Shown: piece by piece, positions 33,440 to 42,805 of the stretch | Position numbering within the stretch: position 1 is the first letter of the stretch | Layout of the letters: the number at the start of each line of letters is the position of its first letter | DNA from: Gnetum montanum | Lineage: Eukaryota > Streptophyta > Gnetopsida > Gnetales > Gnetaceae | Reading direction: 5' to 3' | Assembly (NCBI GenBank): GCA_015680685.1 | Contig: MNCI01026912.1 | Coordinates: 523,651 to 567,958, forward strand | Length of the DNA stretch: 44,308 bases | Notes under the pieces: model-generated | What the model was told of the DNA's origin: nothing | Database searches by the model: none | The model's input: the letters and a program-made list of their open reading frames with translations, nothing else | Position numbers and translations under genes: made by a program

Positions 33440-33536
33440 CCCTCAGTTCTTTTTAGTTTTTGTTTTATGCATTTTTGTTTTACACATTTTTGTTTTACAA
33501 ATTTCTTTAACTTTTCTTGTTTTTGTTTTACAACAT
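33440..33536 (+). repeat. T-rich TTTTTGTTTTACAC tandem array (element E)
   Basis: Units TTTTTGTTTTATGCA, TTTTTGTTTTACACA, TTTTTGTTTTACAAA and, after a diverged stretch, GTTTTTGTTTTACAAC. It is about 30 bases after the internal purine tract and has a counterpart in D (25759-25845). Confidence 0.75.
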
Positions 33537-33558
33537 CGTTATACTTTTTCATTTCTTT

Positions 33559-33581
33559 ATGTGTGTGTGTGTGTGTGTGTT
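33559..33581. repeat. (GT)n microsatellite
   Basis: About ten GT dinucleotides in a row at 33561-33580. A simple repeat absent from C and D at this site. Confidence 0.92.
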
Positions 33582-34061
33582 ATCCATTTTGTTAAGTTTG
33601 TCACCTAATAAGTGCTCTTAATGATGATATGAACTATTTTATATTGGTTGCTAATGTTTGGTTTTTACCTTTAAGTTATGATGTTGATACTAAGGTATGG
33701 TTCTTTTGATATGATAGGCAATCGGTCCACTTCATCCATACATCCAAAAATTTCTTTGGTCTCTCTTGGCTTGGAAATAAGAACTATAATGAATTGGTGA
33801 CTGGGCATTTCTCAAACTAAGGAAGGACTCAAGGATTGAAAAGGGTCTGACTTGAAGGGAACTTAATGCATTTATGTTGGCCATTCTCTTGGGTGCTTGG
33901 ATGTTTTTTTTTTTGAGTTTCCTTACCATTTTGACATTGCTCCATCATTGGGAAGCTGAGAAAATAAAAATAACAAAGTATTTTCATGGTGTGGTTCTCA
34001 CGTATAAACACATAAAAACAAAAAAAAAAAGAGAAAAAGAAAAAAGGAAAGAAAAAAAATA

Positions 34062-34170
34062 GTGGGAATTCAAAGCACACCCCTTAGAAGAAATAATCAT
34101 TTGGGCTACAAGCACTAGTTATGGAACTAAAATAAATATGTTCCCTCTAACTAAGGCCCTTCTTGCTTCC
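34062..34170 (+). other. Conserved noncoding block in the 3' region (element E)
   Basis: GGAATTCAAAGCACACCCCT, then GGGCTACAAGCACTAGTTAT and CTCTAACTAAGGCCCTTC. The same series occurs in C (15258-15385) and D (minus, 25060-25180) with few changes, while flanks align poorly. All frames contain stops, so conservation is probably not for protein. Confidence 0.65.
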
Positions 34171-34759
34171 TACCTTCTCATCTTTCGTTTCGTCGGAATG
34201 GTGGTGGCTCTTTGGAGAAGGCATTCTTGTTACTTTGGGAGGATGGGTTGGCTGGATGTATTAATGCAAAGTCATTGGATGTGGTTTGTTGAGGCCAGAC
34301 TTGGAATGGGATCTACTAAGTCACATTAATCATTGAAATATACACGAGGCTATACACCACCTTGTTTTTTGGATTCCATTCCATTCTCTTCTCTCCATTG
34401 TTCACCTCATCGTTGGTTGTATCATTAGTGTATATTTTGGTTGATGCATTGTTTTCTTTTTGGTAAATTCTTGTGGTTAAGATTTTAACTCTTGTTCCAA
34501 ATGACATTCCTAGAGCCTACGGACTCTTTGAATGTGGGTTTGTCAGGGCATTAAGGGCATAAGCCTACTTTGGGGAGGACCCATTGGCATTCCTATTTGA
34601 TGCACTAGTTAAATTCTTTCCCTTAACATGTTTTGCAATCAACTCTATTTCGTTCATTTCCATCTTGACATCCCTTTCATCGACGTTACAGTTGTCTCTT
34701 TTTATTCATCTTTTTTATTCCTTTTCTTTCTCCATTCTATCACTACCGGAGGTTCTTGA

Positions 34760-35071
34760 CCCAATTTTTTCGATTCTCGCCTAACCCCTACACCTTCAGT
34801 AGTCACCATTATTATATCTCCAGATCCGCATCAACCATACCACAACCCAGCCAATGGACCTTTCACTGAAGCAAGGTATCAATTGCATTGTGATTCATTT
34901 ACCCTTGCATATAAAAGACTGTGTTGTGTGTGTAGATGGCAATCATACAACAATGGATTGGATCTGGAGGGAACACTTGGAATGGATCGGTGCTGCAGCA
35001 GCTATGCAAGGAACGAGATCAATGACGCTTTTATGGATAGACAACGAAAGGCGCAATCTTGGCGTTGGTAG
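34760..35071 (+). pseudogene. Unidentified post-pol open frame (element E)
   Basis: An open frame of 103 codons bounded by TGA at 34757 and TAG at 35069, with an internal ATG at 34883. It starts Pro-rich (SPDPHQPYHNPANGP), has a Cys-rich patch (RLCCVCRW) and ends NDAFMDRQRKAQSWRW. It lies where Athila elements may carry a third, env-like frame, but there is no signal peptide or membrane helix. Element F has a frame in a comparable place (44014-44280, minus) with a similar charged, Trp-containing end (EEERRLFAAWHF). It may be a remnant of a real frame or chance. Confidence 0.35.
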
Positions 35072-35294
35072 CAGCAAACTTCTTTTCTCTTCTCTCTTCT
35101 CTCTCTTAGCTACCAAATATAGCCTAATGCCAAATGTATAAGGTGTTCACTCTTGCTGTTGTCGTGAACACCATTTTTGTCATGTTCTGTAATGATGATC
35201 CATTCACATGTCGTCCCATTTACCATTAGTTTCATTCAAGTTAATAATACCATACCTTCCCAATATTTTGTAACGAACTCAAGGATAAGTTTTT

Positions 35295-35311
35295 ATTCAG
35301 TCATGGGGGTA
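35295..35311 (+). other. Polypurine tract of element E
   Basis: ATTCAGTCATGGGGGTA directly precedes the LTR start TGATGGGATG. The position and purine run define it as the plus-strand primer. Confidence 0.85.
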
Positions 35312-36129
35312 TGATGGGATGCGATATCGCGTCCTCACTACGATATCGCATATGCGATGTATTGTACGTGATATCGCGTGTTTCTCACGATATCGCATAC
35401 GTGATATCGTAGTCCGCTGCCATTCTTATAAATAAGAAGCAACTCTCCCTTTTTTTTCATCTAGATCTAGACCCTTAGCGAAACTCTGGTAGTTTTACCT
35501 CTCCAGAGATAGAATAATTTCCATATGCTCGTAGTAGGAGCTCCAAAGTGAATGGATGTTTATTTAAACAATTTTGTACCTGAATGCATAATTGTGTAGG
35601 GCAATAAAGATGAATTGTTGGATAAACCTTGCAGTGCATGGACTAAGCTAAATAGGACTTTAATTAATGTTATTTACTACTTTCGTAATTAATCTCTCTC
35701 AACCCTCAACACTCCTAAGTGCATTCAGTACGACCACTTCGAGCACGTGCGTTACACTTGGTAATCCCAGCAACAAATAGCATTTGGAAATCCCAAAAAG
35801 TTGCATTGGTTTAGGATGTGAACGGAAAGTGGGAATGGATACTGATGCTAGGCATTAGAACTTAGTTAGTTAAAGTTAGTTACTTAGTCTCTTCACCCTT
35901 TCCCTCATTAGCATAGATGATAAAACATAAAAGATATAAAAATCACATACCTCAGACTTGCTTAACCATACAACCATGACAAATACAAGTAAGTCTAGGA
36001 AGACAATGAACGATTAACCTTAAGTGTTCCATGAGGCATGTAGGCACTTAGTCTGCGAAGTTTGACCGGATTGCACGTTTAACGCTCATATTTGTATGGT
36101 TGAGTGTAGGGGTACCTCACCACTCATCA
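35312..36129 (+). mobile_element. 3' LTR of element E
   Basis: A complete 818-bp LTR (TGATGGGATG to ACTCATCA). It has a palindrome module (35319-35415), then a TATA box (TTATAAATAAG at about 35426), R/U5 sequence shared with the left copy and the conserved end GGTACCTCACCACTCATCA that also ends LTR A. The target-site copy CACCA follows. Confidence 0.93.
35319..35415. repeat. GATATC palindrome module upstream of the TATA box
   Basis: Five GATATC cores (starting at 35323, 35342, 35370, 35389 and 35403), mostly within CGATATCG or GCGATATCGC, plus the palindrome TCGCATATGCGA. The left LTR of the same element has a single core. LTR A has two. Confidence 0.85.
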
Positions 36130-36134
36130 CACCA
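36130..36134 (+). repeat. Target-site duplication, right copy (element E)
   Basis: CACCA directly after the LTR end, identical to 26786-26790. The D integrase zinc region continues from here on the minus strand. Confidence 0.93.
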
Positions 36135-36540
36135 TCTCATTGACAATGTTCACAAGAGTGGATAAATTGGTGACCATCCCTAAAAAGTGTTGGCCAATAC
36201 TACCCTACCATTAGGATTTTAATGGTAGTGTGTCTCTCAGAATAGTGGCCCACACAAGGACCCTCATGAGTGTCTTAGAGAACATGTAGTTGATCAACAT
36301 CAGGGACATACCAATGAACTAGGCCATCGATGTACACCTTGTAGAGGTGTTCATTGATCTTCATGAAGCATTTTACTTGGTGAAGAAACTATTATTTCTT
36401 TTGGTGGTCCAACCCTTGTGGTATCTCTTGAGTGAGAAAATAGGTGAGAATGTTATCATACCATTTAGGCTTAGTGGGCAATTGTTTAGTGATAGCCTTG
36501 GCAAAGAGGAGTTCATCAGGAAACAAATTAGATAGTAGGC
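36135..36540 (-). pseudogene. Integrase zinc-binding region and linker (element D)
   Basis: Minus-strand translation aligns with E 31980-32410. The Cys pair near 36155 sits in the HSCEHCQ sequence, the His pair is near 36220-36270, and the linker frame to 36540 includes FFTKxFHEDQ-like sequence. It breaks at 36134 where E is inserted and continues at 26790. Confidence 0.75.
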
Positions 36541-37960
36541 TTTCCTCCTCGTTGTTGTCCCATGATAATTGAGACAAGTGGTCAATGACCACATGCTCAT
36601 TTTCCTTCCAATCTACCATCGTAAGATTGAATCCCTATAAGATCACCAGCCACCGTATGACATGGGGGCTCACCATTGGCTTATTCATCAATAAGTGAAT
36701 CACATTGTAGTCAGTGTGCACAAATACTTTATATCCAAGTACATAGTGCCTAAATTTCTTTAGAGAAAACAACACTACCATTAATTCTTTTTAATAGTGG
36801 TGGTGTAGTTCAGTTGTACATCCACAATGCTTCAACTTGTGTAGTGAATGTAATATGGATGTTTCTTGTTGTCCAACTACATAAGCATAGCTCCCGAGGC
36901 ATAATTAGATGCATCTATCGTAATTGGAGTCTCTACGAGCTTCTACTTGAGGCTCTAGAATGAATTTTTGCATTCTTTGATCCAGATGAATGGAGCATCT
37001 TTCTTTGTTAGCTTAGCTAATGATTTTACAATCTTAGAGAGATTCTTTATAAATCACCAATAGTATCTAGTGTGTCTAAGAAATGATTAAATATATTTGA
37101 TGGTTTCTGGTTCGTAGGTGATTCCTTGGATGATCTTTATCTTTTTAGGGTCTACCTCGATCCCTTCCTATAAAATTCTGTGCACTAATACAATGCCTTC
37201 TTGGATCATGAGATGGATTTTTTTCCAATTGAGTCATAGGTTTGTTTCCATACATCTTTTTAGTACTTGCTTAAGGCAGTCCAAGGCTTACTCAAATGTA
37301 GCGCCATAAGTGGAGAATTCATTCATAAAGACTTTCACTTTGCTATTGATTTGCTACTAAAAGATGCTTTTGACCAGGCGTTGGAAAGTGGCAGGAGCAT
37401 TGCAAAGACCAAAAGACATCTTGCGATATGCAAAGTCCCCTAGGGACTCATGAATGTTGCTTTGGCCTAGTCTTCTGGTGTAATCTAGATTTGGTTATAG
37501 CTATTATAATCATCTAGAAAACTATAATAGTAATGCCTAGATATGGTGTCCAACACTTGATTAATGAATGACAATGAAAATTGATCTTTGAATGTTGCCA
37601 CGTTTAATAGCTTGAAGTCGATACAAACCCACCATTTGTCACCTTTCTTTGGCACAATCATGAAAGGTCTAACCCACTTGCTATTTGCAATGGGATAGAT
37701 GAACCTTGCCTTAAGGAGTTGCATAATCTTCTCTTTGACAATTTGCTTTAATTTTGGGTTCAACCACCAGTGTGATTGCCTCCTTGGCTTCATGGATGAA
37801 TCAATATAAATATGATGCTTGCATATTCTAGGATCAACCCCTATGATTTTAGGATATGACCAAGTAAAGGTTGTTGACCATCTATTAACCACTTTCAATA
37901 GTTTTGCTTTTTACTCAGGAGCGAGTTTGACATTAAGTATGACTGAATTTCCATTTTTCA
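36373..37960 (-). pseudogene. RNase H and reverse transcriptase pseudogene (element D)
   Basis: Minus strand. The RNase H end reads HVVIDHLSQLSWDNNEEESLL (about 36600-36540). The RT has an open frame at 37898-37485 with HIYIDSSMKPRRQSHWWLNP, FMIVPKKGDKWWVCIDFKLL and FINQVLDTISRHYYYSFLDD. The active site near 37330-37315 reads F-M-N-E in place of F-M-D-D, so both catalytic Asp are lost. TAG/TAA stops are common. Confidence 0.82.
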
Positions 37961-38720
37961 AGAATGCATATTTCAGGCTAGCAAGTAGAGCTTTCAACTC
38001 TAGGGACTCTTGTTTGAAATTCTTAGGGATCTCAAACTCTCCATAATTGATATCATTATTTTCATTATCAGAGATTTGGTTATGAACTTGCTCTAGTTCA
38101 TCCATGCTTGTGACATAAGTGCATGTCAACCTCTTAGTAGGTTCTATGCATATTGTGCTATTTTCAAAATCAATGGTCAGCCATTGGGTTCCCTCTTGTT
38201 TTGTGGCTATTGCATACAAAAATCTTTGAATATTTTCTTCATGTGCATAATTCTTACATGTAGAAATAGATGCTTATTTCACTGACTAGAGTTTTTGTAT
38301 GCAACTGAACTTGATATCGTTGTATGAAATGCATGAAACTTGCTTCTTCTTGATCTTTCCAAATACATTTTTCTTAGATATTTCCAGGGAAAGATCTCTA
38401 ATGCCCTTTCTCACATTAATAGTGCTTAGCCATGACCTTCCCATAATGATTGGGAAGTCCCCCTTATAGTTCTCAACCATGATTACTAGGAAATCCATAG
38501 GATAAGACTACCCATAGACATTGGTCACAATATCTTCTACCAGTCCCAATGGAATAGTAATGGACTGATTTATCAATTCTAATTGGATATTGCTCTTCTT
38601 GAGAGGTAGTAGGTTCTAAGTAGTATACATTTCATGAGAAATCAAGTTAACACTAGAACCTGAATCAAGAGCAGCTTTACATGGTTCATTTCTAGTAATC
38701 TGTAAATAGATAAGAGGACT
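37911..38720 (-). pseudogene. Protease and protease-RT linker (element D)
   Basis: The catalytic L-D-S-G-S is intact (DSG at 38667-38659), followed by SVNLIS. A frame at 38498-38286 has FPIIMGRSWLSTINVRKGIRD, the intact I-M-G-R-x-W-L-S motif. A second frame (38219-37911) matches the E linker at 30614-30816, with NYGEFEIPKNFKQE and LELKALL. Breaks lie between these frames. Confidence 0.78.
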
Positions 38721-41239
38721 TCTAGGATCAATTAATTCTCTATGATGGTTGCCAACCTAGATCCAATTAGATATGGCATGAGTGAGCAGAATAGTATGGA
38801 TTTTTGGTGGCATTTGATTTGAAGGGAACCTAGTGGAATGGTTTGCATAGGGTGAGGTAGGAGTAGGGTGACTAGCCACTTGAGTCTATGAGGGCTTAGT
38901 AGGGCTCTTGGGTCAAAAGAATGGTCTTTTACAAGCATGAGGTTCCAAACCACTCAGTTGATGAATTGGTTATAGATTGATGACCCTAGTAGCATTCTGT
39001 TGCTATGGTTGGGTTGGAAGTTCATCCTACATGGATGGAGTAGGTGGTAGCTATGTTGAGGGTAGAGGAATAGGTGCAAGAATAGGAGGAGGATAAGGAT
39101 GGAATGTGAACAATGAGTTCTATAGTATTTAGGAGTACAGTAGTGATGTTGGGAAGGAGAAACATGACTGGAACAGTCATGTGGAGATAGAGGTTGCTAA
39201 ACATAATTCCATATGGATGTAATTGTCTATAAGGGTACTGTTGCCTTGGTGGTGACATCCCCCATGACTGTGATTAGTACCATTATTGATATTTCTCATA
39301 CGGTTGTGGTGAAATTCCACTTGGATAATATTGTTGTTGTTGATGGAACTGTTTGGGATTACCTTGAAGATAAGGTAATCTTCTGGCTGTTTGTCTTTTT
39401 GCTAGTCGTGGATTTAGAGCATACACCTTAGACTCTTGTAAGTATGACACAATGGGGAAACATCCCTTAGTATGTTTAGATTAGTAGATGTCACACCTAA
39501 CATCATTATCTAATTGAGTTTCTGTAACTTCCTCTACTGTAGAAATCTTGCCCTTACCCCCTTAATTGGCACATTCATCTTCCTTTTACCTTTTTGCAGT
39601 CATGATCACTACCTTATTATTTAGACTCTTTAGCAATTTTTAGGATAGCTTAAAATTTTCTATCCATAGAGTTTCATAACTAATCTACCTTAACTAAAGT
39701 TTCAAAAATAAATTTTTGAATCGGTAAGGTTTTTTAGCTCATTATCTCATTAAGTGATGATTCTTCCTCATTGTTACAAAATTGGACCTTCCTCTTGGAC
39801 TTGAAGGATCTTAGTTGTATTATTCTACACTTTCCTATTTCTTTAACTCTTCTTCATCCTTTGCTACCTACTTGATCAGCCTTTGGATTTGATGGGCTCT
39901 TAATTTAGATAGTGTTCCTTAAGTGTAGATCCCAAGAGTTCTCCTCATTTTGGAGTGAAGTCCATCTATGATGGGATGAAGTTGTTCTTACTTAGAGTAA
40001 CCATGGCCAAGACATCACTTTAAAAAGGAACAATATCTACCCATGGTAGCATATAAGGACTCATGTGTTCCTTACTTCCAACCTTGTATCTACCTTCTCA
40101 AGTTGGACACTTGGGAGTACATTTGATACATTTCATTGAATAGTTTGAGCATCATACTCCATTTACGGAGTGATTTTGGCTCTAAGAACTCGTACTAGCT
40201 TTCTGCTTCTTTGATGAGTATCCCAGGAAACAACTTAAGCTTTTTCCAGTCATTTTCTATGTTTTGTAAGGCGTAGGCATTGTGAAAAGCTTGAAGATGA
40301 TTTTTTGGATCAGAATTATATCCCCCCTCAAACTTGGGGATGTTGTTCATGCCTAGCCTCTTGATTCAGCTATCTTTCACATGTCTTATCAAAATTCTCA
40401 TTGCCTTTGTGATGTCCTTTGCTACCCCTTTGTTCATGATGATGGACCTCTCTTGAATGTTCATGCTATAGATCTTGACTTTCTTGATGGTCCCTATGAT
40501 CATCTCAGTCTCGTCAGTTACCTCCATCATAATTATGCTCCTTGTAATTGCATTTAGAGCTAGAAGAGGAAGAATATGACAATGAAGGTGAAGAGGAAGG
40601 AGGACTAGCAACACCATAGCGCCTACCATCCCCTCTTCAGTGATTGTGGCCATGATCATGATCATGTTACTTACTCATATCCCTACCATGACTCTTCTCC
40701 TTAGATCCCCCTTTGTCATGGGATCCATTCTTGTTAAAATCAAGATTATGGGTCGTGGACTACAAGTTCTAGTTTTGACCTCCTTCATGGAAGTCAAAGA
40801 GAGGAGTCTTTCTGTATGGAAAATCCCTAAAGAAGGGTTATCCATCATCTTTTTGGTATGTCAAGAATGAGAAATCATTGGACCAGTTCCCCTTCATAAA
40901 TTTGTAACACTACTCTAGTTGTTGATCCATTAGGCATTGTGCATTAGTGGGATGATAATCCTTAGTGTCACTATCTTTCACAACATATTCAACATGAAGC
41001 CCTTGGATGCCTAACCACATAAGAGTTTGGTGAAGCATCGCAAGAATGGATCGATTAGGTGGTAACATAATGTTGCCTTGCATGTCTCACCATTGTAATA
41101 GTTCATCTTGGTGTAGGACGAAGGTGAAATTGGGTACATACTCATTAGGATGAGCATATACCACTCTATATTGCCGGGGCACTTACTAATTTTCTTTGTC
41201 AAACTTGGGTGGAGAACCACTCTTGTGAGAAGAAGACAT
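38721..41239 (-). pseudogene. gag and Q/Y/P-rich linker pseudogene (element D)
   Basis: It starts at ATG 41239 (MSSSHKS), matching E and C. The basic segment, the gag core region and a knuckle near 39500-39460 (R-C-D-I-Y-x-S-K-H-T-K-G-C-F) can be followed in shifting frames. The linker reads PPRQQYPYRQLHPYG near 39258 and keeps a Gln (CAA) near 39375 where C and E have TAA. Frames are short and interrupted throughout. Confidence 0.75.
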
Positions 41240-41382
41240 CTTGTATTAGAAGACAAAAAATGTGATGTGCTTTCTTATAGTTGTTGTAGTTATTTTGAGG
41301 TATGATATGACTTTAGGATTCATTTCAATGATGTTGAATAATTTTTTACTATGTCTTAGATAGCGCACGTAACAAACTAAAG

Positions 41383-41402
41383 GTCCCTGAAAATAGTGCT
41401 AA
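41383..41402 (-). other. Decayed primer-binding site of element D
   Basis: On the minus strand TTAGCACTATTTTCAGGGAC directly follows the LTR end, a mutated form of TTGGCACTATTGCTAGGGAC in C. Confidence 0.7.
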
Positions 41403-42020
41403 TGATGAGTAGCGAGTATATCCTACATCCAATCATATGAATTACAAGTGTTCACATGCAATTCGATTGAATTCCGTAGACCTTAACTTCCTAAGTATGT
41501 TGGTTCTAGGAAGTGAAATCTAACTATGACAATCATTGTCTTCGCAACTACACTTGTGAAGCTTAGTTGTATGGTTAAGTGTAATTGGGATACNTTAGTT
41601 AAATAATTAAAATCTTACTTATCTTAATTAATCAGTTAATTAATGAAAACACTAAATGTAAAAATAAATCATTAATCTATTCCAAGTGTTGCAAGGTTTG
41701 ATCAAAAGGCTCATCTTTATTACCATTCAAACTGGTGTGCTCAAGTACATCACTGCTTGAATAAAGATTTGTACACTTTCTAACTCTTACTACGGGCACT
41801 TAGAAAAGTATTCTAACCTCAAATGATAAAACTTCAAGAGCTCTTTTACAACTATGATAAGACATGCCATAAACACAGTAGGTAAGCATGTATTTATAGG
41901 CGAAAATAGATACTACATTGACGGGGCCACATCAATGCATCAAATCATGCATTGACAAGGCCATGTCAATGAGGCTTAGTTGATGGAACCCAATCGACAC
42001 AAGTAATCCATGGTTCATCA
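41403..42020 (-). mobile_element. 5' LTR of element D
   Basis: A 618-bp minus-strand LTR (TGATGAACCATGG at 42020 to ACTCATCA at 41403) with an N at 41596. About 220-260 bases present in the 3' copy (around 23262-23520) are missing at the N. The TATA box is near 41888-41898 (minus CTATAAATACA). The module before it has GTGGCCCCGTCAATGTAG and ATGCAT/ATTGAC words. It therefore resembles LTR F and not D's own 3' LTR. Confidence 0.85.
41596..41596. other. Single N, collapsed assembly gap
   Basis: The N stands exactly where the sister LTR has an extra stretch of roughly 220-260 bases, so it probably marks an unsized gap. Confidence 0.6.
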
Positions 42021-42805
42021 ATGATATTCTCTATTAACATTCCCCATGAATTTACAAGAAATTAATTTAGAAATATCTTTAATTTTTGGAGCATTAGGAT
42101 TACCTCTTTAAAGAGCTTAGCTTGTTGTCTCCTCCACCTTCATGGTTTTCACATCTTTGTCCTTGGTTGTCTTGTGAAGTGGGCATTCCCATTGCTTATG
42201 TCCTAGTTCTCCACACTTGAAGCACTAAAATTTTGATAAGCTACTACCTTGATCCTTGCCATCCTTGCATAGGTCCTTCCTAGTTTTATCCTTCTCATCA
42301 CCTCCTTTAGTCTTGGCTGCCCTCCTTGTCTTCAAATTTGGATTTGGTTCCCTTCTTAAATCTAGATTCCTTCTCCTTCTCCTTAGAAGTTTATTTGCTC
42401 CTATTTCCAAATCCACCTAATTTCTTCTTAGCTTTCAATGTCAAATCATAAGTCTCATCAAGTGTTTGTGGCTCATAAAAGAATAAATCTTGTTGGTATG
42501 CATTTTGAGACCTTCTTAAAAAGATTGAAGCTTGCTCATACTCCTCCCAGTTTACGTTAGTTTGATGGAATAGATTACAAATTTTGATATACAATTCTTT
42601 GACATCCATGTCACCTTGCCTTAAGAAATTTTAACTTCATAATATTTTCTTATCTTTGATAAGACTATTCAAATTTCCTTTTCAACCTATATTTCATCAT
42701 ATCTCAATCTTTGATAGGTTAACAATTTAAGCTTTCATAACACTTAGGCTCATTTTCCCACCATGTAGAAGTGATACCTTCTAATTTGGATTCAGCAATA
42801 CGTAC
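42021..42805 (-). pseudogene. Chromovirus-like gag fragment
   Basis: Minus-strand frames at 42609-42391 (EEYEQASIFLRRSQNAYQQD, FFYEPQTLDETYDLTLKAKK) and 42416-42225 (Arg/Lys-rich) lead to a standard CX2CX4HX4C zinc knuckle, C-F-K-C-G-E-L-G-H-K-Q-W-E-C, at 42224-42183. The two frames are offset, so there is a frameshift near 42400, and a TAG at 42227-42225 directly precedes the knuckle. The gag-end plus knuckle arrangement is that of chromovirus-type Ty3/gypsy elements, unlike the A-F family. No pol is present. It is a relic flanked by D and F. Confidence 0.65.

Larger units (their letters stand above)
33430..35294 (+). mobile_element. 3' noncoding region of element E
   Basis: About 1.9 kb between the two copies of the purine tract. 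It holds a T-rich array, a GT microsatellite, an A-rich run (34018-34060), a block conserved with C and D (34062-34170) and one open frame (34760-35071). No env-type protein with signal or membrane segment is convincingly encoded. Confidence 0.65.
26791..36129 (+). mobile_element. Element E: best-preserved Athila-like Ty3/gypsy element
   Basis: A structurally near-complete element: LTRs 26791-27316 (truncated at an N) and 35312-36129, leader, single-frame gag-pol (27434 to about 33429), 3' noncoding region, polypurine tract, and 5-bp target-site duplication CACCA. By rough hand count the LTRs differ at about 8-9% over some 500 aligned bases, mostly transitions, so the insertion is not recent. 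Nonsense codons scattered through gag-pol make it non-autonomous. It inserted into the integrase of element D. Confidence 0.93.
23081..42020 (-). mobile_element. Element D: Athila-like Ty3/gypsy element split by element E
   Basis: Minus-strand order: 5' LTR (42020-41403), primer site, gag from 41239, linker, protease, RT, RNase H and the integrase zinc region down to 36130; then element E; then the integrase core from 26790 to about 25900, a 3' noncoding region, polypurine tract and 3' LTR (23916-23081). Reading across the E insertion restores alignment to E's own integrase without gap once one CACCA is removed. The two LTRs differ in length (618 and 836 bp) and in promoter module, and the flanks (TTATA and ATGAT) are not a target-site duplication. 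Confidence 0.82.

Noticed and set aside
33423-33608. Hydrophobic Phe/Val/Leu-rich frame that resembles a membrane protein
   Set aside because: It is the translation of the T-rich array and the GT microsatellite; the array, not the frame, is shared with D and C.
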